Origin: Neiella holothuriorum
Lineage (GTDB): Bacteria; Pseudomonadota; Gammaproteobacteria; Enterobacterales; Neiellaceae
Assembly (NCBI RefSeq): GCF_019457915.1
Contig: NZ_JAHZSS010000003.1
Coordinates: 186,001 to 250,000, forward strand
Direction of reading: 5' to 3'
DNA length: 64,000 nucleotides
Position 1 is the stretch's first letter; each line of letters opens with the position of its first letter. The notes under the pieces were generated by a model. The model had not been told where the DNA came from, ran no database searches, and was given only the letters and a program-made list of their open reading frames with translations. Both the position numbers and the translations under genes were made by a program. This document shows, piece after piece, positions 31,001 to 38,931 of the stretch.

Positions 31001-33359
31001 GCTTTGGCTTAACTTAAGAAGGCAACCAGAAACGCTAATCGACTACAATATCATAGCCATTGATAAATGTTTCAGGCAGCAATTGCTGCGGGTTGGTTTT
31101 ACATTTTCTAATAACGTGAAATCCACCATACGGGCATTACAAGGTCTTGTTAGTCGATCATTTGACGGTGGTTCTGTGTTGATGGGCGCTATAAGTCGTG
31201 GTGAACTGCCAAGCACGGGTCTCAATGTTGAACGCTTGGCAAGACTGTTAACATCAAAGATTGCTCCGAACGAACACGAGCGACACATAGAACCTAACAT
31301 ACGGTTAAAAACGTTTAACTATGGCTCTGAAGAGAGTGTGCAAGCCAACGATAAAGCAGTATTTAAGGAACTAAGAGCAACATTACTTTCAAACAAGGGC
31401 ACCACTAATCGTAACCTTCAAAGCGTTGTTAAATCGGTTTGGGCCCAATGCATTCGAAGTCAAGCGCAGGCGTCAGTCGATGAGCTATGTATCGCCTCAA
31501 CCAGCCTATCAAGTACTGCGATAGCAATACTTTATTGGCTATATAAAGTAGCAGGACGTCCCGGCAAGGGCAGAAAGTCCATTGCTGTTGGAACCTTGCG
31601 TACCTATTTATCAGCCATATGCAATCCTGCTCTTGAACATGCGGGAGAGCTTAATTTCTTTGACTTGAATGAAGATGAATACACGGAATTTTATAATCGT
31701 GTGTTGGATTGTCGAGATCTAGAAAATCGACCGCTTAGGGCAAGCATCCTTCGGGATTTTCATCACACATTGGAGCGTTTCTTTGAGCTGCCAGAGTTAG
31801 AGTGGCAGGACATTGAACCTAGGGTTAGCGCTAGGACAGCGTATGTTGATGCCAATCTTCTTGATTCTTCCTCCTATAACATGGCCGTTGAGCTATTGCT
31901 CAATGGTGAATTCGTCGATAACGCACAACGGTTGGCTCAAGCGAGTTTGCTCGTTGCTTGTTTTAAATTAGGCTTGCGCGCGGGTGAATTTCAGCGATTG
32001 CGAGTTGGAGATATCAACCTATCTGAGTGGGTTGTGCACGTTCGTAGTAATCGCTTTGGCAGGACAAAGAGCCCTAACAGCAATCGCAGAATAGCCTGCG
32101 GATTTTTGCTAACTGATCTCGAAAAATCAATTATTACTCAGCAATGTAAGCTAGCCCAAAGCGCGCACCCTAACGGCGATCCATTGCTGTTGTTTGACCC
32201 AAACCACATTGCTGTACCTCGCAGGTTTAGAGAAACTTTTGAACCGCTGGTGTATCTCCTTCGTCAGCTTACCGGTGAACCTAATCTTAAACTGCATCAC
32301 TGTCGCCATGGGTTTGTCAGCTATCTAATGGTTATCTTTCATCCATTGTTCGATCAACCGGTTCTCAGTCAGTTAGGGCAGCAGTGGCTTGGGGTTGATG
32401 ATTCTGAATACCGCCATCGCAGGAATCAGCTCGTCAAACAATGGGTTGGTGATTTAGCATCCCCCCACAAACACAGCCATGCGATTGCACTGGCAGTCGG
32501 GCATGCGGAGGCCCATACGACACTGCATCATTATTGCCATGTCGCTGAACTGCTGAGTTATGTTGAACGTGCCCAAATTAATTATCAGGATTTTGAAATT
32601 AAACAAGTCGCACAGCTAGTAAATCGAACCGCAGGATCTGCGCGTCAAATCGTGAAGCGTTATGGTCATGTTGACGGGCGTTTACGTGCACTGCTCCGGC
32701 GCGCAGAGTGGCCTGATGAGGTGATATTGAAGCTGGAGAAGAAACCACTTGTCGATGTAAATTCCCGAGTTAAGACGACGTATGAACAAAAATCTGAACT
32801 AATTGCGGATTTAGGTCGAATTAACCGTCAAATTCGTCTGTATATTGACCTTATTAACTTTTCTGACATAGCGATAATTACTGGTGATAGTACAAGAATT
32901 GTTGTTGAAACCGTTCTGTCTACTGAGACGGTGATCAGGAACGTAGGGTATCGCGCATTAGATCTGCCGTACATCGAACAACATGAACGAGCGATTGTAA
33001 ATCGTCGGCTAGCGAAGAGTCTGAGCCGATTGACGCAAACACAACAGTTTCGAAGTTTGTTAACGCAATTGGTTGTTCAGAACTCAGTCGATGAGCTGTT
33101 TGAGCTGGTCAAGGACTGGGAAAAAAATCAGAGCTATTTACCGGTCATCAATGGCACTCATTACGAGCAGAAATTACGAAACGTGCTGACTTCCACCGGA
33201 TTGACGATTAAGAAACAAACTGCCGTACCAGTCAGGGGTACTACTGAAATAGATTATGTGCGGTGGGCAGCATATAAAGAAGGGCATAGCCGCAGCGTTA
33301 CAGTGTTAGTTAATCACATCTTGTTTTTGTTGTGTGTACGTAGTGATTTGAGGATCTAA
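28071..33359 (+). CDS. Giant tyrosine recombinase with two catalytic regions
   Basis: At 1762 residues this is four times the length of a usual integrase. Two separate regions look like tyrosine-recombinase catalytic domains. The first has an Arg-I box at TGHRDRSE (Arg591), the NAFRHSYCSMWRR block (Arg709, with Asn where the usual His stands), and GHVGAGEHVY (His731, Tyr739). The second has LGLRAGEFQRLRVGD (Arg1303), LHHCRHGF (His1409, Arg1412), VGHAEAHTTLHHY (His1478, Tyr1488). Long helical regions stand before, between and after. It is the gene nearest the tRNA-derived repeat, so it is the natural candidate for the enzyme that moves the island. The start is ATG with GAGGAA eight bases upstream. 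The motif assignments are by eye; the second domain is the more certain. Confidence 0.72.
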   Translation: MVFVDLQLRQHQALARVRNELDDDEFDRLLSIIISVDPPPNLVNVARIASNLAKDYKTALECVEWPGDVRRILEFELNVLTPLAHEDKSHLTSNPFRRHFGDFAIASLFAERYAQNLTPNNRQLLSLLRFTFLLVSRRSVNENKFETDGPMLCFNATELRKAMAKQSFPTIPLPLDVTQLCKLICMCPKKLDIPFQDQFVDASLAVIQRTSVAEPPTLRIRKPAKSRSTFDNPDQILDKTADRHAPNVCISLKYIPSTLTRESDEHLVEVTSFKEQSDELGPDKQGLHSAMLYGSRLALRQKMLLPWRTDVLSSEEASIIIPELVRVMKNGDAKAQIPAVVTLFSLITSKPISYLYDLTVSKKAFSGEGVSLKLGVWFRMDIQMPQSFVPSSSQQRWLDAHDPLVALPLPTALLSCLEQLLIDLHKDSIKLADLSSVPLERLVVQFLQTISKPFGVLHRRITPAAVRSFAYQQIAMKCDPGFANLLLANTEYQSPTQLYYLALPHVQLVDAYKQFLGDKGLVHTHLRPSTVMSGSRLCLQVQLLRRLLAEKRHELELLLNMSSSSLDQLIATHNALAGYTVLLALVFTGHRDRSEYSFNQTTIAQAQRGTILCDKVNFAESALRLVALPDVFFEQLTVYRKHCGLLAKKLKDRAPQLATRLTQISHNQLLLDCPLFGEIDEILTWKGIGTVFMKGYLGSPWSLPLNAFRHSYCSMWRRYGYGQFAGAAMGHVGAGEHVYDPLSLMLTEYLDSMRNVVELYAEELQCKAAGRAKVFVGPTMFKKLNEKPYYPKNLNRTLVTNSKAIAQARQLIEPFRRELKGMGGSNSAVTLRQQIIEHALTKRHEFKSERNFTKVLSYLNRFIEKSTYGRKANQYWLLTLDQTIGLDYEQNYSSQLMYELKRKLTPWLAGEVNCQESELLPRFLISAIVNGQIISTVTAQMLRCWLREARFVDGFLSIADKESGLRQGYIFDSITSGLWLNLRRQPETLIDYNIIAIDKCFRQQLLRVGFTFSNNVKSTIRALQGLVSRSFDGGSVLMGAISRGELPSTGLNVERLARLLTSKIAPNEHERHIEPNIRLKTFNYGSEESVQANDKAVFKELRATLLSNKGTTNRNLQSVVKSVWAQCIRSQAQASVDELCIASTSLSSTAIAILYWLYKVAGRPGKGRKSIAVGTLRTYLSAICNPALEHAGELNFFDLNEDEYTEFYNRVLDCRDLENRPLRASILRDFHHTLERFFELPELEWQDIEPRVSARTAYVDANLLDSSSYNMAVELLLNGEFVDNAQRLAQASLLVACFKLGLRAGEFQRLRVGDINLSEWVVHVRSNRFGRTKSPNSNRRIACGFLLTDLEKSIITQQCKLAQSAHPNGDPLLLFDPNHIAVPRRFRETFEPLVYLLRQLTGEPNLKLHHCRHGFVSYLMVIFHPLFDQPVLSQLGQQWLGVDDSEYRHRRNQLVKQWVGDLASPHKHSHAIALAVGHAEAHTTLHHYCHVAELLSYVERAQINYQDFEIKQVAQLVNRTAGSARQIVKRYGHVDGRLRALLRRAEWPDEVILKLEKKPLVDVNSRVKTTYEQKSELIADLGRINRQIRLYIDLINFSDIAIITGDSTRIVVETVLSTETVIRNVGYRALDLPYIEQHERAIVNRRLAKSLSRLTQTQQFRSLLTQLVVQNSVDELFELVKDWEKNQSYLPVINGTHYEQKLRNVLTSTGLTIKKQTAVPVRGTTEIDYVRWAAYKEGHSRSVTVLVNHILFLLCVRSDLRI

Positions 33360-33712
33360 ACAGACAATTAGTGCGTGACACGTTGTGCAAGTAAAAATGC
33401 GCAACACACAATAAAATATTACCGAATTAAATTGGCCTCATTAATAGGATTAAACGATTAAACTTTGTGTGTTTGGGAAGTAAATGTGCTTTAACAGATT
33501 GCCTATTACTACTGACGCAACAAAATAAGCTTGGATCTTCAAGGACCAGTGGGGATTGATAATACGACAATTGGTTGTCGTTGATGTTAATCGCAAGCGC
33601 CTCGTAAATAACGCTATTTATTCCCCCCCTTTTTGTTGTCTGTCGCCAGTAGGGCTGCAACCTTCTCAAACGGTGCGGCACTGTCATATGAAAGCAATCT
33701 GAGGAAGTCGCT
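33360..33712 (+). promoter_or_regulatory. AT-rich gap with inverted repeats before an unknown gene
   Basis: About 350 bases without a convincing gene. It holds a perfect inverted repeat ACGACAA-TTGG-TTGTCGT (33564-33581) and a looser one, TTGTGC/GCGCAA, near 33380-33405. The first could be an operator for the following gene. A GAGGAAG ribosome-binding site ends the gap. Confidence 0.4.
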
Positions 33713-34456
33713 ATGGGTATCAAGTTAAAAGCAAACGAGGTGACAACGCAAGGCCTGCAAGCCATTGTCATCACAGATATTGACCATTTTAAGTTATCGA
33801 TAAGTAAGTTAGAAGAGCTTTTCAAGTTAACGTTGCCGGTCAAAGATCGTGCAGGGTTGCAACTTGTGTTGACCGCCGGAGAACTCAATTTTGAGCTCTC
33901 GAAAGATGTTGATTTATTGCAAGGTGACAACGACCAGCAGACGATTGCAATGTTCGATGAGATAGAAAACCTCGTTGGTGCTGCCTACACGTATCTTCGT
34001 TATCAGTCGATTGGCGACGACGATGCCGCTGTTCAAATCGACCATGAGTACAGCGGCCGCGTCTCAAAAGTGTTAGACATACTTAAAGTTCTCCCTGAGG
34101 ACTTAGTACTTGAAATGGATGACTACCGGGCAATAGAGCTGATAAAACAGCAAGGCTTTATAAAATCTAACAAGCAAGCTGGGCGCGAGTTGTCTTGGAA
34201 TGGCTGTCAAATAAACTTACCCGACCTATTGAAAGACCCCGCAGCCACGTTTATCTGCAGAATCAATGGAAAAACATTCGAAGCAAGGCTGAACATTAAC
34301 GAAAGTGATTTTCAACTTGTAAAAGAACTCGCATTTAAATTGGTGCTATGCAACATAATATTTCTTGTATCAGGCACTAAAAGTAGCAAGTCATATGTAG
34401 GTAATTTATTGAGAGTTGTAGCTGCACCTGCTTCTCAAATAACGCTAGATTTGTAG
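33713..34456 (+). CDS. Unknown island protein
   Basis: The 247 residues start at an ATG with an excellent GAGGAA site. It is acidic and appears soluble: no signal peptide and no clear transmembrane helix except a short hydrophobic patch near the end (KLVLCNIIFLVSG). I do not recognise a domain. The N-terminal half alternates helix-like and strand-like segments (LKANEVTTQGLQAIVITD, then HFKLSISKLEELFKLTLPV). It stands between the giant recombinase and a toxin-antitoxin pair, with its own upstream inverted repeat. It is probably a cargo gene; no function can be given. Confidence 0.6.
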   Translation: MGIKLKANEVTTQGLQAIVITDIDHFKLSISKLEELFKLTLPVKDRAGLQLVLTAGELNFELSKDVDLLQGDNDQQTIAMFDEIENLVGAAYTYLRYQSIGDDDAAVQIDHEYSGRVSKVLDILKVLPEDLVLEMDDYRAIELIKQQGFIKSNKQAGRELSWNGCQINLPDLLKDPAATFICRINGKTFEARLNINESDFQLVKELAFKLVLCNIIFLVSGTKSSKSYVGNLLRVVAAPASQITLDL

Positions 34457-34546
34457 GTTGCCGAAGACAAGGCAGGAGATTTCGTTACTGAACACTCGCG
34501 ATCTCAACGCTTATAGTATCACCTTACTCACTGATATTTGTTTGGC

Positions 34547-34575
34547 TGTGCAAATGCACAATATTTACCTATAAT
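34547..34575 (+). promoter_or_regulatory. Promoter of the toxin-antitoxin pair with a palindrome on the -35 box
   Basis: A consensus -10 hexamer TATAAT (34570-34575) stands 17 bases after TGTGCA (34547-34552), which matches four of six -35 positions. The -35 is the left arm of a perfect palindrome TGTGCA-AA-TGCACA (34547-34560). Toxin-antitoxin operons are usually repressed by their own antitoxin or complex, so this is a likely operator. Confidence 0.6.
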
Positions 34576-34606
34576 AGTGCTTACGAACAAGTTGATGTCG
34601 GAGTTT

Positions 34607-34972
34607 ATGATGACTCATGCGCATGCAGTAGCGAAACTCAGCCCAGCCGATGTACTTGGGAAAAGCACCCTTAATGCAGGCCGCCATCTCGGATTATCTG
34701 CGGACCAAGTCGGCGAAATTATCGGTCGTGGCCGAACAAGCATTACTCGCAATGGGATTGACCCAACATCAAAAGTAGGGGATTTGGCAATGCTGCTAGT
34801 GCGTCTATATCGCTCTGTACACACGCTAATGGGAGGAGACGCAGCCAATATCCGACACTTTATGACCTCCTATAATCGAGGCACGCAAGGTCGCCCGATC
34901 GACCAAGTTTTTCGGGTTGATGGTTTGGTGCGTGTGGTGTCTTATTTGGATGCGATGCGTGGGCGCGCATGA
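34607..34972 (+). CDS. Xre/MbcA/ParS-type antitoxin of a RES toxin-antitoxin pair
   Basis: The 121-residue protein is translated from ATGATG at 34607, with GGAG upstream and downstream of the promoter; a longer frame from 34538 would start before the transcript. An N-terminal helix-turn-helix-like part (LGLSADQVGEIIGRGRTSITR) is followed by the MbcA/ParS toxin-binding domain (VGDLAMLLVRLYRSVHTLMGG, then GRPIDQVFRVDGLVRVVSYLDAMRG). This family neutralises RES-domain toxins and represses the operon. Its stop overlaps the toxin start (ATGA), which couples translation. Confidence 0.88.
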   Translation: MMTHAHAVAKLSPADVLGKSTLNAGRHLGLSADQVGEIIGRGRTSITRNGIDPTSKVGDLAMLLVRLYRSVHTLMGGDAANIRHFMTSYNRGTQGRPIDQVFRVDGLVRVVSYLDAMRGRA

Positions 34973-35700
34973 TCTTTCCCGATATTGTTCACGAGCCGTT
35001 AAACGGGACACTATGGCGCATTGTTGAATCACAAGAGAGTGCGGCAACACTTAGCATTTCCGATAATCTGGCAGAGCAAGCGGTTTTAGAGGAGCTATTA
35101 GAACAGCACTCTAAACCACCATACCGAGATGATTTAAGCCGCTATTCTTATCTGCTCTCAACTCCGTTTCGCTATCCACCACTAGACCACGGCAGCCGAT
35201 TTGGGGCTGCCACTGAGCCAAGTCTATTCTATGGCTCAGTCGAGCCAAATACTGCGCTGACAGAATGTGCTTACTACCGGTTTTCATTTTGGGACGACAT
35301 GGTACTACCGCCGCCAAACCCAATGGTCACGCAGCACTCCTTGTTCAACGTTGGTTATGCAACGGAACATGGAGCCAACCTGATCTCTGCTACCGAAGAG
35401 CAACGGACGTTGCTCAGTCACCCTTCTGATTATTCGTACAGCCAGTCATTCGGTACTCATATGCGAGATGCAGGTATTAAACTATTTCAATTCTATTCTG
35501 CGCGCTGTTCGATGCAAGGGATGAATATCGCGCTGTTCGATCCATCACCATTCACGATCACATCGCCAACAAGCAAACAAGAGTGGCTCTGTGAGCTGAC
35601 AGAAGGTACGGTGTTCTTTAAACGCGTGCAGCATTCTGCTTCACAAATGTTCCTGCGCCAACAATTCATCGTCGACGGAAAATTACCTCGACCGGCATAA
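34969..35700 (+). CDS. RES-domain toxin (NAD+-degrading family)
   Basis: The 243 residues contain a RES domain: an early Arg in NGTLWRIVES and SRFGAATEPSLFYGSVEPNTALTECAYYRF carry the typical Arg, Tyr/Phe, Glu set, and a Ser-rich segment follows later. Characterised RES toxins, such as MbcT of Mycobacterium tuberculosis and ParT of Sphingobium, act on NAD+ (hydrolysis or phosphorolysis, or ADP-ribosylation of a host enzyme). The chemistry for this protein is not determined. It overlaps the antitoxin by four bases. Such pairs often stabilise islands or act in phage defence. Confidence 0.86.
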   Translation: MIFPDIVHEPLNGTLWRIVESQESAATLSISDNLAEQAVLEELLEQHSKPPYRDDLSRYSYLLSTPFRYPPLDHGSRFGAATEPSLFYGSVEPNTALTECAYYRFSFWDDMVLPPPNPMVTQHSLFNVGYATEHGANLISATEEQRTLLSHPSDYSYSQSFGTHMRDAGIKLFQFYSARCSMQGMNIALFDPSPFTITSPTSKQEWLCELTEGTVFFKRVQHSASQMFLRQQFIVDGKLPRPA

Positions 35701-35908
35701 CAATCTGCTTGCCTTAAAAGGAGTGAGCTGTGCACTTGATGATCTTCTGTTGTTCGGCTAGAAAACGGCTAATGTATTACTATCGAACTGAACTTGCTTG
35801 CTCGTGAGCGCCAGCTTGTCTATTTAAGTAAATCGCCTTGCCGGTATCTGGGGGCAACCTTGTTTACTATAATACTAAGCGGGTCCATTGAGTAAAGTGA
35901 TAGCACCA

Positions 35909-36034
35909 ATGACGATTTATGCGTGGTTAATCTTTTGTATTTGCTTGTTCGTCGTTCTACTAATTGGCGGAAGCGTTTTGGCAATAAAGGCTTACGATGG
36001 ACACAATTCAAAAAAACTAAACGCTAAGCCTTAG
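35909..36034 (+). CDS. Small single-helix membrane protein (candidate)
   Basis: A 41-codon frame too short for most gene callers. The first half is one strongly hydrophobic helix (IYAWLIFCICLFVVLLIGGS) and the second half is a short charged tail with several Lys. A TATAAT hexamer stands at 35868-35873, about 35 bases before the ATG, but the ribosome-binding site is weak. In-frame GTG (35897) and TTG (35888) starts are also possible. It could be a real small membrane protein; type I toxin peptides have similar shapes, though I see no antisense RNA. Confidence is low. Confidence 0.35.
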   Translation: MTIYAWLIFCICLFVVLLIGGSVLAIKAYDGHNSKKLNAKP

Positions 36035-36318
36035 TCGTTCGGTCGTCAGTGCCAATGCAAAACTAAACTATTAACGCCAATTGAAAATTGATCCACTTTG
36101 TGACTGTTCGTGCTTTAACTGCACTAAAGGGAGCATATGTTAATCCAATAAATATTTGTTGATATCCATATCATTTTCCAGCATGCACAATACTTTTCGA
36201 TAACTCCACTTTTGCGTAGCACAATACAAACGCAATTAGCAGCCAAACAACCATCATCGTATAAAGCTAATTCCATTTAATATTTAGCACAGCGGTGCTC
36301 TGTTGGCCTGCTAAGCTC
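36035..36318. other. AT-rich gap, possible left border of a nested element
   Basis: This gap holds the sequence CCAATTGAAAATTGATCCAC (36075-36094), which resembles the short repeated end sequences of IS21-family elements. No transposase is nearby. If real, it is an orphan end. The minus-strand relaxase/integrase module reads towards this gap and may end an element here. No gene is visible. Confidence 0.3.
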
Positions 36319-37218
36319 TCAGAATGAACGCGGCTCTGCGCTTTCTCGGTCGGCGATTTGTAAAGCAAGGGCGAGCGCACTTTGGGGTTTGAATCCATAG
36401 CGACTATTAAGCGTGCTACAAGTTAAGCAGTGCCGAATTTCAATCGCTATTTGTGGTAAGTGTGCGTCAAGGTAACTCAAGCCAGCACTGCAAACTTCTA
36501 ACGTTAATGCATCGTGTTGCACCCGTGTGCCGAGCGAGCCGTGTTGATGGTTTGGCTTGATGGTTTTTACTTTACCAATGTCGTGAATAAGCCCTAAAAC
36601 AATGGCTAAATCTTTGGACTCCAAGCTTTGGTTGGGTACAAGTTGGGCCAGCTTTTCGGCCACTTCAACACTGTGCTCAAACAAGCCGCCGGGATAGGCA
36701 TGATGATGTGACACGCTGGCGGGACAAATCATCAATCTAGGGCCAACATCTGATGCAAATAGACAAATATTTAAAAACGTCCGAAGGTGCAGATTACTTA
36801 TTTGGTCATACAATGCCAGCGCACGTTTAAGTAAAGACGGTTGGTAGCTAGTAATATGAGGAAGCAGCAATGGGAGCGGGTTTAAACACGCCAGTTCCGG
36901 CACACGGCAGGCAAGCTCAATTTTATGAAGCAAGCGCCACCGACCTTGACTTGAGCTGAGCTTCAAGTAACAAACAGCACCTGTTGTGACGAACGATTCT
37001 AGTCGGTTACTTTGATTGAACCAGTAAACCCAATAAGAACCACTGAAATCGCTTAACAGAACTTTCCAATAGGTATTGCCGTGAAGATCAAATTGCTGCT
37101 CCCAATCCATCAAACGATAATAACCTTGCGCGATTTCCAATCGTTTTAGCTGCTCAATGCAAGGCTGAAATTGAGTTGGTAAGACTTGTGCCTTAGGCAA
37201 AGAAATCAAGTTAGGCAT
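36319..37218 (-). CDS. TraI_2/HD-domain protein (MobH relaxase-like, short form)
   Basis: The 299 residues show an HD phosphohydrolase signature: HHHAYPGGLFEHSVEVAEKL, then LGLIHDIGKVKT, typical of the TraI_2 domain at the N-terminus of MobH relaxases. The protein is much shorter than a complete relaxase, ending soon after the domain. Its start (37218) overlaps the integrase stop by eight bases, and AGGGAG stands upstream. Integrase plus short TraI_2 genes occur as a pair at the border of many gammaproteobacterial islands, including ones next to bipA in Pseudomonas. It probably acts on DNA or nucleotides during integration or transfer; this is inferred. Confidence 0.75.
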   Translation of the reverse strand: MPNLISLPKAQVLPTQFQPCIEQLKRLEIAQGYYRLMDWEQQFDLHGNTYWKVLLSDFSGSYWVYWFNQSNRLESFVTTGAVCYLKLSSSQGRWRLLHKIELACRVPELACLNPLPLLLPHITSYQPSLLKRALALYDQISNLHLRTFLNICLFASDVGPRLMICPASVSHHHAYPGGLFEHSVEVAEKLAQLVPNQSLESKDLAIVLGLIHDIGKVKTIKPNHQHGSLGTRVQHDALTLEVCSAGLSYLDAHLPQIAIEIRHCLTCSTLNSRYGFKPQSALALALQIADRESAEPRSF

Positions 37219-38383
37219 GATCAGCGCTCCCTTTGTTTTTCGCCAGCATGCGTTCAAATGCGCTGCCATCTTGGCGTGTCAGATTCGGCACAAACCGAGA
37301 GTAAACGCGAAACAACATTTGAGTGTTGGCATGGCCCATTTGTTTGGCAATCCACTCTGGAGACTCGCCAGCTGCGAGCCACAGTGTTGCTGCTGTATGA
37401 CGAGTTTGATAAGGCCGGCGTTTGCGCATCCCAAGACGCTTGAGTAACGGGTACCAAACGCGCTTGGTGACGTTATTGTGGTCAATCGGCTGGCCGGTTT
37501 GATGACAAAATACAAAGTCTGATAACCCGCCTGTCGCTTGTTTGTGATGTTGCAACGCTTTGAGTACCGGAGCACTCATGTGAATGTCGCGTTGGGAGGC
37601 GTCCGTTTTGGTATAGGTTTCTTGACCTGCGACCTTGGCTTCGCGAACTCGGATCACCCGATTGTTAAAGTCAATGTAGCGCCACTTTAAGCCGTCAATT
37701 TCGCCGGTTCGCATGCCGGTAAAAAAACGAACTAAGAAGTACGTACGGTAGTCAGGCCGAACAGCTACAAGCAATCGGTTAACTTCATCTAGGCTAAAAG
37801 GTTCAACGTCTGTCTTTTCTATTTTTAGTGGTTTAATCCGCTCAAACGGGTAGGGGAATCCATAGCGGTCACTAGCCTCTTCAAAGATCCGACGTAGCGG
37901 ATCCATGATTTTATTAATGCGATTGTTGCTCAGTGATTCTCGGCCATTGCGACCGGGCAGGGATGCCAATTTTGCGCGAAACTTCAGAATAGTTGGCCGA
38001 TCAATACTATCAACAGCACAGCCAGCAAACGCAGGTAGATAGTGCTTGTTGATGATGCTTTCGATATTGACGCGATGTGAGTCACGCCAATTCACTTTAT
38101 TTTCTTCGAGCCACTCAGCCACAAACACCTCAAATGGCGGCGTTGCCGATTGAACAGCTTCATCTTGTGCTCGCTTTAGGCGATTTCGGCTTGAAGGAAA
38201 ATGCAGTGCATAGCGGAATGTCCCGGTGGCCAGCTCAAGCGTGATCCGATCAAGTTTAGGTTTTAGTTTACGTCGATTGGTACTGGTATCAATCAGCCCC
38301 GAGCTTTCACGGCAGCGTTTCCCTTGAAACACGAAATCAAAATAAAGCTTGTTGGTATCTTTACGCGTGGAGAGGTTAGCCAT
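37211..38383 (-). CDS. Tyrosine-recombinase integrase
   Basis: The 390 residues have the layout of an island integrase: an N-terminal arm-binding domain (DUF3596 type; RKDTNKLYFDFVFQGKRC), a core-binding domain (about 100-200) and a C-terminal catalytic domain. Catalytic residues are visible in RFFTGMRTGEIDGLKW (Arg), RPYQTRHTAATLWLA (Arg; Tyr replaces the first His of HxxR) and MGHANTQMLFRVYSRF (His and nucleophile Tyr). It lies in a minus-strand operon with the excisionase-like gene upstream (eight-base overlap) and the TraI_2 gene downstream. Because the tRNA-proximal giant recombinase is the likelier driver of the whole island, this one may belong to a second, nested element. Confidence 0.93.
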   Translation of the reverse strand: MANLSTRKDTNKLYFDFVFQGKRCRESSGLIDTSTNRRKLKPKLDRITLELATGTFRYALHFPSSRNRLKRAQDEAVQSATPPFEVFVAEWLEENKVNWRDSHRVNIESIINKHYLPAFAGCAVDSIDRPTILKFRAKLASLPGRNGRESLSNNRINKIMDPLRRIFEEASDRYGFPYPFERIKPLKIEKTDVEPFSLDEVNRLLVAVRPDYRTYFLVRFFTGMRTGEIDGLKWRYIDFNNRVIRVREAKVAGQETYTKTDASQRDIHMSAPVLKALQHHKQATGGLSDFVFCHQTGQPIDHNNVTKRVWYPLLKRLGMRKRRPYQTRHTAATLWLAAGESPEWIAKQMGHANTQMLFRVYSRFVPNLTRQDGSAFERMLAKNKGSADHA

Positions 38384-38606
38384 TGGTCACCTCGTTGTAG
38401 ACCATTGCAGAAGCGTCAGCTGGCGCTAATGCCAACATGTCTTTTTCAATCTCTTCCCAAATGAAAAGCAATTTACGACGCCCGAATGGGCGAACGTAAT
38501 GGCGTCCTTCAAAAAGGCATACGTTAACCAATTCATTGCGAATAGTGCGAGGGTTGTACTGAATACGTTGTGAAAGCTGCTCGGTTGTTAAGTAAGTTTG
38601 TGACAT
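38376..38606 (-). CDS. Excisionase/AlpA-like small DNA-binding protein
   Basis: The 76 residues begin SQTYLTTEQLSQRIQYNPRT, the winged-helix start seen in excisionases and AlpA regulators, followed by GRHYVRPFGRRKLLFIWEEIEKD. Such proteins direct the integrase towards excision or activate its gene. AAGGG precedes the ATG, and it overlaps the integrase start by eight bases. It is transcribed divergently from the Xre gene, and the 121 bases between them should carry both promoters. Confidence 0.72.
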   Translation of the reverse strand: MSQTYLTTEQLSQRIQYNPRTIRNELVNVCLFEGRHYVRPFGRRKLLFIWEEIEKDMLALAPADASAMVYNEVTNG

Positions 38607-38727
38607 AATGAAGCCCTTATCGTTCTCTTAGTGGTAAAATAAAACCTACAGGAGACAAAATAGCATAAAGAACAACCGCTGCAAGTGATTATTTTCTTCT
38701 GTGGGTGTTTTTCGTACGGAGAAGGAA

Positions 38728-38931
38728 ATGTTAAGGTGCCACCTTTCTCGGATCCTTGGTGAGAGAAAGCTAAAAATAACAGAACTATCGCGAGCAACAG
38801 GGATCAATCAAAATACGCTGTATCGCTTGTATAATGAAACAGCGACACGCGTTGATTTGGGTGTGATTTATACTTTGTGCCGCTACCTTGATGTTGAAGT
38901 CGGTGAGCTATTCAAGCTGCCAGATGAATGA
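38728..38931 (+). CDS. Xre-family helix-turn-helix regulator
   Basis: About 67 residues from the ATG at 38728, which has GGAGAAGG at good distance; a longer frame from GTG 38701 is less likely. The whole protein is one helix-turn-helix domain (LSRILGERKLKITELSRATGINQNTLYRLYN, ending VEVGELFKLPDE), similar to YozG-type or Cro-like regulators. It stands divergent to the excisionase-integrase operon, so it probably controls it. A short ORF overlaps its stop codon. Confidence 0.85.
   Translation: MLRCHLSRILGERKLKITELSRATGINQNTLYRLYNETATRVDLGVIYTLCRYLDVEVGELFKLPDE

Noticed and set aside
33427-33930. 167-codon minus-strand frame over the start of the unknown 247-residue gene
   Set aside because: It overlaps a gene with an excellent ribosome-binding site on the other strand and has no good start or pattern itself.
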